Origin: Nanoarchaeales archaeon
GTDB taxonomy: Archaea > Nanobdellota > Nanobdellia > Woesearchaeales > UBA583
Length of the DNA stretch: 7,839 bases
Assembly (NCBI GenBank): GCA_013215525.1
Contig: JABSQY010000080.1
Location: 1 to 7,839 of the forward strand
Direction of reading: 5' to 3'
The notes beneath the pieces were generated by a model, which had not been told where the DNA came from, did no database searches, and saw only the letters and a program-made list of their open reading frames with translations. Of this stretch, positions 5,502 to 7,839 are shown piece after piece (position 1 is the first letter of the stretch; the number at the start of each line of letters is the position of its first letter). The position numbers and the translations under genes are program-made.

Positions 5502-5535
5502 AAAAAAAGTTGAATAATAAATCAAAAGATTTATT
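5502..5535 (-). terminator. Hairpin plus T-run ending the S6e transcript
   Basis: AATAAATC (5516-5523) and GATTTATT (5528-5535) form an 8-bp stem with an AAAA loop that includes the S6e stop codon (5531-5533). On the minus strand it is followed by seven T residues (5502-5508). The combination looks like an intrinsic terminator placed right at the stop of a highly expressed gene. Confidence 0.45.
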
Positions 5536-5941
5536 CTTCTTTAGCATCTTCTGCAGGAGCAGCGAATGCTTCTTCTAGAGCTTTATCTCCAGAAATTACT
5601 TTTAAATTTAATTGGTGTGTTTTTTCATAAACTGTGTTACCAGCAACAGTTCTTTTAATTCTTAATCCACCGAACTTTTGTCCTCTTACTTTACCTCTAA
5701 ATCCTGTAGATTTAGCGATTAATAAAGATTTTCTGTTTGTTCCAGTTAGATCTTTTCTCATAGGGAATCCTTGTGAATCACTACCACCAGAGATAGTAAA
5801 TTTCACACCGGAGTAACCAAACATTTCACCGTTTAATTCTTCCCCGAGAACTCTTCCGAAAAGAGACTCAGCTTCTGTACTGGATAGTTCTTTTTGAAAA
5901 GCTTTTCCAGATTTTGTTCCCATAACAATTTTGATCGTCAT
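5531..5941 (-). CDS. rps6e: Small ribosomal subunit protein S6e
   Basis: This 136-residue protein matches archaeal/eukaryotic S6e along its length. Conserved features include the start MTIKIVMG, GVKFTISGGSDSQGFPMRKD (45-64), the basic segment after it (NRKSLL, GFRGK, GLRIKRTVAGNTV 91-104) and QLNLKV (110-115). S6e binds the small-subunit rRNA and has no bacterial counterpart, which fixes the domain of the organism. The acidic Ala/Glu tail replaces the long phosphorylated tail of eukaryotes, as is normal in archaea. The gene is visibly richer in G/C than its neighbours, consistent with selected codon use in a highly expressed gene. It stands alone, with its own TATA box and a terminator-like hairpin. 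Confidence 0.96.
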   Translation of the reverse strand: MTIKIVMGTKSGKAFQKELSSTEAESLFGRVLGEELNGEMFGYSGVKFTISGGSDSQGFPMRKDLTGTNRKSLLIAKSTGFRGKVRGQKFGGLRIKRTVAGNTVYEKTHQLNLKVISGDKALEEAFAAPAEDAKEE

Positions 5942-5962
5942 AGTAATTATAATCTTTATCCA

Positions 5963-5970
5963 TTTATAAA
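5963..5970 (-). promoter_or_regulatory. TATA box for S6e
   Basis: The palindromic box TTTATAAA is centred exactly 25.5 bases before the S6e ATG. It is the same box, at the same distance, as for the gene starting at 7818. Confidence 0.7.
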
Positions 5971-5982
5971 TTAAACTACTTA

Positions 5983-5994
5983 TTTATATAATAT
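5983..5994 (+). promoter_or_regulatory. TATA region for the DUF835 protein
   Basis: TTTATATA overlaps TATAATAT here. Depending on the box used, transcription would start between about 6012 and 6016, just before or at the preferred ATG and after an upstream TTG at 6007. This argues against the TTG start. Confidence 0.45.
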
Positions 5995-6015
5995 ATTTGA
6001 GGTATTTTGAATAGA

Positions 6016-6879
6016 ATGGCTTTAAATTTTTCAGTAGTATCTTTGTTATCGTTCTTTATGTCGATTATTGCAATTTATTTAGTTTTTGCAATTATGCAGA
6101 AAGTATATTCTGAAAAACATAGAAAGCCTTGGTTATATATTGGTACGGCGGCGATTGCATTATCGTTGTCAGAATTGTTACGTTTTTTTTATTATTCTCA
6201 AAATTATATTGTAGGGACTATTGCAATTACTGAGGGAGTTATTTATTCTTTAGTTTTCTTTGCACTTGCTTTTTTATCTTATGGTTTATTACTTGAATAT
6301 TTAATTCTTCGTTATTATAAGGGGAAATTTGTAAAGATTAAATTTATTCCAGTTGATGAAGGTTCTGCTAGTGGAGATTTAGATATTAATATTTCAAATG
6401 GAGTTTCTTATTTATCTACAAAAAAAAATAGGGATTTTATATATGAACAATTTAGCCTGGCTACAAAACAAGGATTTCAAGGGTTTTTGATTAGTGAAGA
6501 TAATCCAACTGAGATTCGTAAAAAATATAAATTACTTAAAACTCCAATTGCGTGGTTATCTCAAATTGATAAAAATATTTCAGGGAATTATTTAAAAGAT
6601 TCATTAGATGAGAATTCTGATATTGTAAATCCATTACAGATTAATAATTTAATTAGTTTTTTGGATAATTTTTTAGACCAAAGTTCAAATCCTATTATTA
6701 TGGTTGATTGTAATTTGTTATTTCGTTTAAATTCATTTTATATTGCGTTAGAATTTTTAAAGTATGTGTCGGCAAGAGTTTCTAAATATAACGGTGTCGC
6801 GATTATGATGATGAGTCCAGATCTATTACAGAAGTCTGAACTTATGGAACTTGAACAATTTCTTAAAACACTTGATTAA
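6016..6879 (+). CDS. Membrane protein with C-terminal DUF835 domain
   Basis: The 287-residue protein starts with three hydrophobic segments (about 5-26, 37-57 and 72-95) and continues into a cytoplasmic domain of the DUF835 type. Visible matches are GFLISEDNPTEIRKKY (156-171), TPIAWLSQ (176-183), a strand-plus-loop IIMVDCNLLFRLNSF (227-241) where the family commonly has 'vlldGleYL...N.F', and AIMMMSP (262-268). DUF835 occurs mainly in archaea, often fused to membrane or signalling modules, and has no established biochemical role. The fold resembles sensor or regulatory ATPase-like domains only at a guess. The ATG at 6016 was preferred to a TTG at 6007, although GAGGT (5999-6003) precedes both. 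The next gene is another membrane protein with its own promoter. Confidence 0.75.
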   Translation: MALNFSVVSLLSFFMSIIAIYLVFAIMQKVYSEKHRKPWLYIGTAAIALSLSELLRFFYYSQNYIVGTIAITEGVIYSLVFFALAFLSYGLLLEYLILRYYKGKFVKIKFIPVDEGSASGDLDINISNGVSYLSTKKNRDFIYEQFSLATKQGFQGFLISEDNPTEIRKKYKLLKTPIAWLSQIDKNISGNYLKDSLDENSDIVNPLQINNLISFLDNFLDQSSNPIIMVDCNLLFRLNSFYIALEFLKYVSARVSKYNGVAIMMMSPDLLQKSELMELEQFLKTLD

Positions 6880-6906
6880 TTTATTTTATTTTAATTTTTC
6901 TATTTT
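6880..6906 (+). terminator. T-rich tract after the DUF835 gene
   Basis: The downstream strand is a run of T-rich clusters (TTTATTTTATTTTAATTTTTC) directly after the stop, typical of archaeal intrinsic termination. Confidence 0.35.
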
Positions 6907-6913
6907 ACAAAGT

Positions 6914-6921
6914 TTTTTAAA
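6914..6921 (+). promoter_or_regulatory. TATA-like box for the 6943-7674 gene
   Basis: TTTTTAAA is centred 25.5 bases before the ATG at 6943, identical in sequence and distance to the box of the Cys-rich protein gene. Confidence 0.5.
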
Positions 6922-6942
6922 TAAAATTTTTATGATTTAATT

Positions 6943-7674
6943 ATGGAAAAAATACAAATTAAAAATTATTTATTAAAACATAAAGATTCACATTCACTTG
7001 ATTCTTTAAAAACACAATTAATTTCATATGGAGCTTTAGCTGGTGATGTGGATGAAGTCATAACCAAAATTAATCTATCTTCAAATTTAAATTCAAACAT
7101 TCCTGCTCCTACTGGTCCAACTTCAAATTCAAATGACGATTATGGTTTAGCATTTGGGCTTTCTATAGCGGGTTTGATAATTCCTCTAGTTGGTTTAATT
7201 TTATCAATATTTGCGATTAAATTTGCTAAAAGGTCTAGATTAAAAAACCCAAATAATGGTTTGGCAAAAGCTGCTTTAATTCTTGGGTGGATTAATGTTG
7301 TGATATATAGTATTATATTTATATTATTTATATTTAATTTTATTTTAGCATATTTTTTTTTCTCGTATCAGGTGCAAGCTATGGAACAGATTGAGATGAA
7401 GACTTCATCTAATGGACCAGCACTTTCTATTGAGAGAGTTCAAGAAGATTCAATTTATATTCTTAATAGAGGCTCAAGTGATGTATCTGTAGATAAATTA
7501 TTGATGTCTTTATCTGGTAATAGTTATAGTTGTATTTCTGAAAATTTTGTTGTAGTTACTGGTGTTGTGTCTTATCCTTGCGAATCTACAGGTACATATT
7601 TGAAAGGTGAAAAAATTACAGTTTTAATTGAATCAAGTTCAGGCTTAATTTCTTCTGAGTATATTACTAAATAA
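6943..7674 (+). CDS. DUF4190-like membrane protein with extracytoplasmic beta domain
   Basis: The 243-residue protein has three parts. Residues 1-45 form a predicted helical domain (IKNYLLKH...LISYGALAGDVDEVI), like short N-terminal helical modules on other archaeal membrane proteins. A Ser/Asn/Pro linker (46-67) follows. The membrane part has a first segment (about 69-94), a short basic loop with the pattern 'GLAKAALILGW', and a second long segment (about 110-141). This two-segment arrangement resembles DUF4190. The last 100 residues look like a secreted beta-rich domain with C197 and C213, which could form a disulphide. The helical domain would be inside and the beta domain outside if the two segments form one hairpin plus a re-entrant or third pass; the exact topology is uncertain. 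No function can be named. Confidence 0.65.
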   Translation: MEKIQIKNYLLKHKDSHSLDSLKTQLISYGALAGDVDEVITKINLSSNLNSNIPAPTGPTSNSNDDYGLAFGLSIAGLIIPLVGLILSIFAIKFAKRSRLKNPNNGLAKAALILGWINVVIYSIIFILFIFNFILAYFFFSYQVQAMEQIEMKTSSNGPALSIERVQEDSIYILNRGSSDVSVDKLLMSLSGNSYSCISENFVVVTGVVSYPCESTGTYLKGEKITVLIESSSGLISSEYITK

Positions 7675-7696
7675 TTCTATTTTTTCTTTTTCTTTT
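7675..7696 (+). terminator. T-rich terminator after the 6943-7674 gene
   Basis: Runs of five to six T separated by single C residues begin four bases after the stop. This is a standard archaeal termination tract. It precedes, and is separate from, the inverted repeat at 7701. Confidence 0.5.
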
Positions 7697-7700
7697 AAAA

Positions 7701-7783
7701 TCAGTTACGATAAAATTTGTAACTGATAGTAATATATTTTTAATTTAATTATATAATTTTTTTATTATATGCTCAGTTACAAA
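7701..7783. repeat. Three copies of TCAGTTAC upstream of the last gene
   Basis: TCAGTTAC (7701-7708) and GTAACTGA (7719-7726) form a perfect 8-bp inverted repeat with a 10-nt loop. The left half returns at 7773-7780. The second and third copies are longer inverted repeats of each other: TTTGTAACTGA (7716-7726) and TCAGTTACAAA (7773-7783), 11 bp perfect. The last copy abuts the TATA box of the gene at 7818. This fits operator sites for a dimeric regulator. The first pair could instead be a terminator or RNA hairpin of the upstream gene. Confidence 0.5.
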
Positions 7784-7788
7784 ACAAA

Positions 7789-7796
7789 TTTATAAA
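7789..7796 (+). promoter_or_regulatory. TATA box for the gene starting at 7818
   Basis: TTTATAAA is centred 25.5 bases before ATG 7818, exactly as for S6e, with a purine-rich stretch just upstream where TFB binds. Confidence 0.65.
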
Positions 7797-7817
7797 CTAT
7801 ATTTGTGATTTTATAGT

Positions 7818-7839
7818 ATGATAGAACTTTGTATTACAA
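7818..7839 (+). CDS. Start of a gene cut by the window edge
   Basis: An ATG at 7818 opens a frame (MIELCIT) that runs off the window. The support is the well-placed TATA box. Too little of the protein is present to say what it is. The inverted repeats upstream suggest that it is regulated. Confidence 0.5.

Noticed and set aside
5194..5517. Second plus-strand frame over the Cys-rich gene
   Set aside because: It is out of frame with the Cys-rich protein, has a biased composition and no promoter at leaderless spacing.
5634..5816. Plus-strand open frame over S6e
   Set aside because: It is antisense to a ribosomal protein gene.
1..7839. tRNA genes, CRISPR arrays, insertion sequences
   Set aside because: No T-loop/anticodon pattern, no regularly spaced repeats, and no transposase or terminal inverted repeats were seen on either strand.

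Overview
The window looks like a piece of a small, very AT-rich archaeal genome. By eye GC content is roughly a quarter, and intergenic DNA is almost pure A/T. The domain assignment rests on an S6e ribosomal protein, a transcription factor S (TFS) with two zinc ribbons, a Dph6-family ATP pyrophosphatase and a DUF835 membrane protein, together with archaeal TATA boxes at almost every gene. Short genes, low GC and several small membrane proteins with no clear family suggest a DPANN-type lineage (Woesearchaeota/Pacearchaeota-like). That placement is an inference, not a demonstration.

Layout. Positions 1-336 hold no convincing protein gene, but contain a short reading-frame remnant and a GC-rich island behind a TATA box. 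A small unknown gene (337-654, minus) diverges from a gamma-glutamylcyclotransferase-like protein (755-1240, plus). A probable small structured RNA (about 1271-1355) follows, then an acidic protein of unknown function (1407-1874, plus). This converges on tfs (1989-2306, minus) across a symmetric hairpin. A two-gene operon on the minus strand encodes a Dph6-like ATP-PPase (3040-3732) and a class I glutamine amidotransferase (2477-3043), joined by an ATGA overlap. Next come an APH/choline-kinase-fold phosphotransferase (3792-4934, minus), a small membrane-anchored Cys-rich protein (5037-5390, plus), ribosomal protein S6e (5531-5941, minus), a DUF835 membrane protein (6016-6879, plus), a DUF4190-like membrane protein (6943-7674, plus), and the first codons of another gene (7818 onward, plus).

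The most interesting element is the ATP-PPase/amidotransferase pair. Dph6 is known to amidate diphthine on elongation factor 2 using free ammonium. Here a separate protein with a Cys-His-Glu glutaminase triad is translationally coupled to it, as in split archaeal GMP synthetases. This suggests a glutamine-dependent two-subunit Dph6, or an amidating enzyme with another substrate.

A second window-wide pattern is promoter geometry. For about nine genes the centre of an 8-bp TATA-like box lies 25-26 bases before the first base of the start codon, which implies mostly leaderless mRNAs. The rule was used to choose starts (for the kinase and the Cys-rich protein) and to propose two RNA transcripts. 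The one clear operon-internal gene lacks such a box and has a GGAG motif instead. Translation-related genes (tfs, S6e, the possible Dph6 system) are mixed with envelope genes, with no sign of a mobile element, CRISPR array or tRNA.
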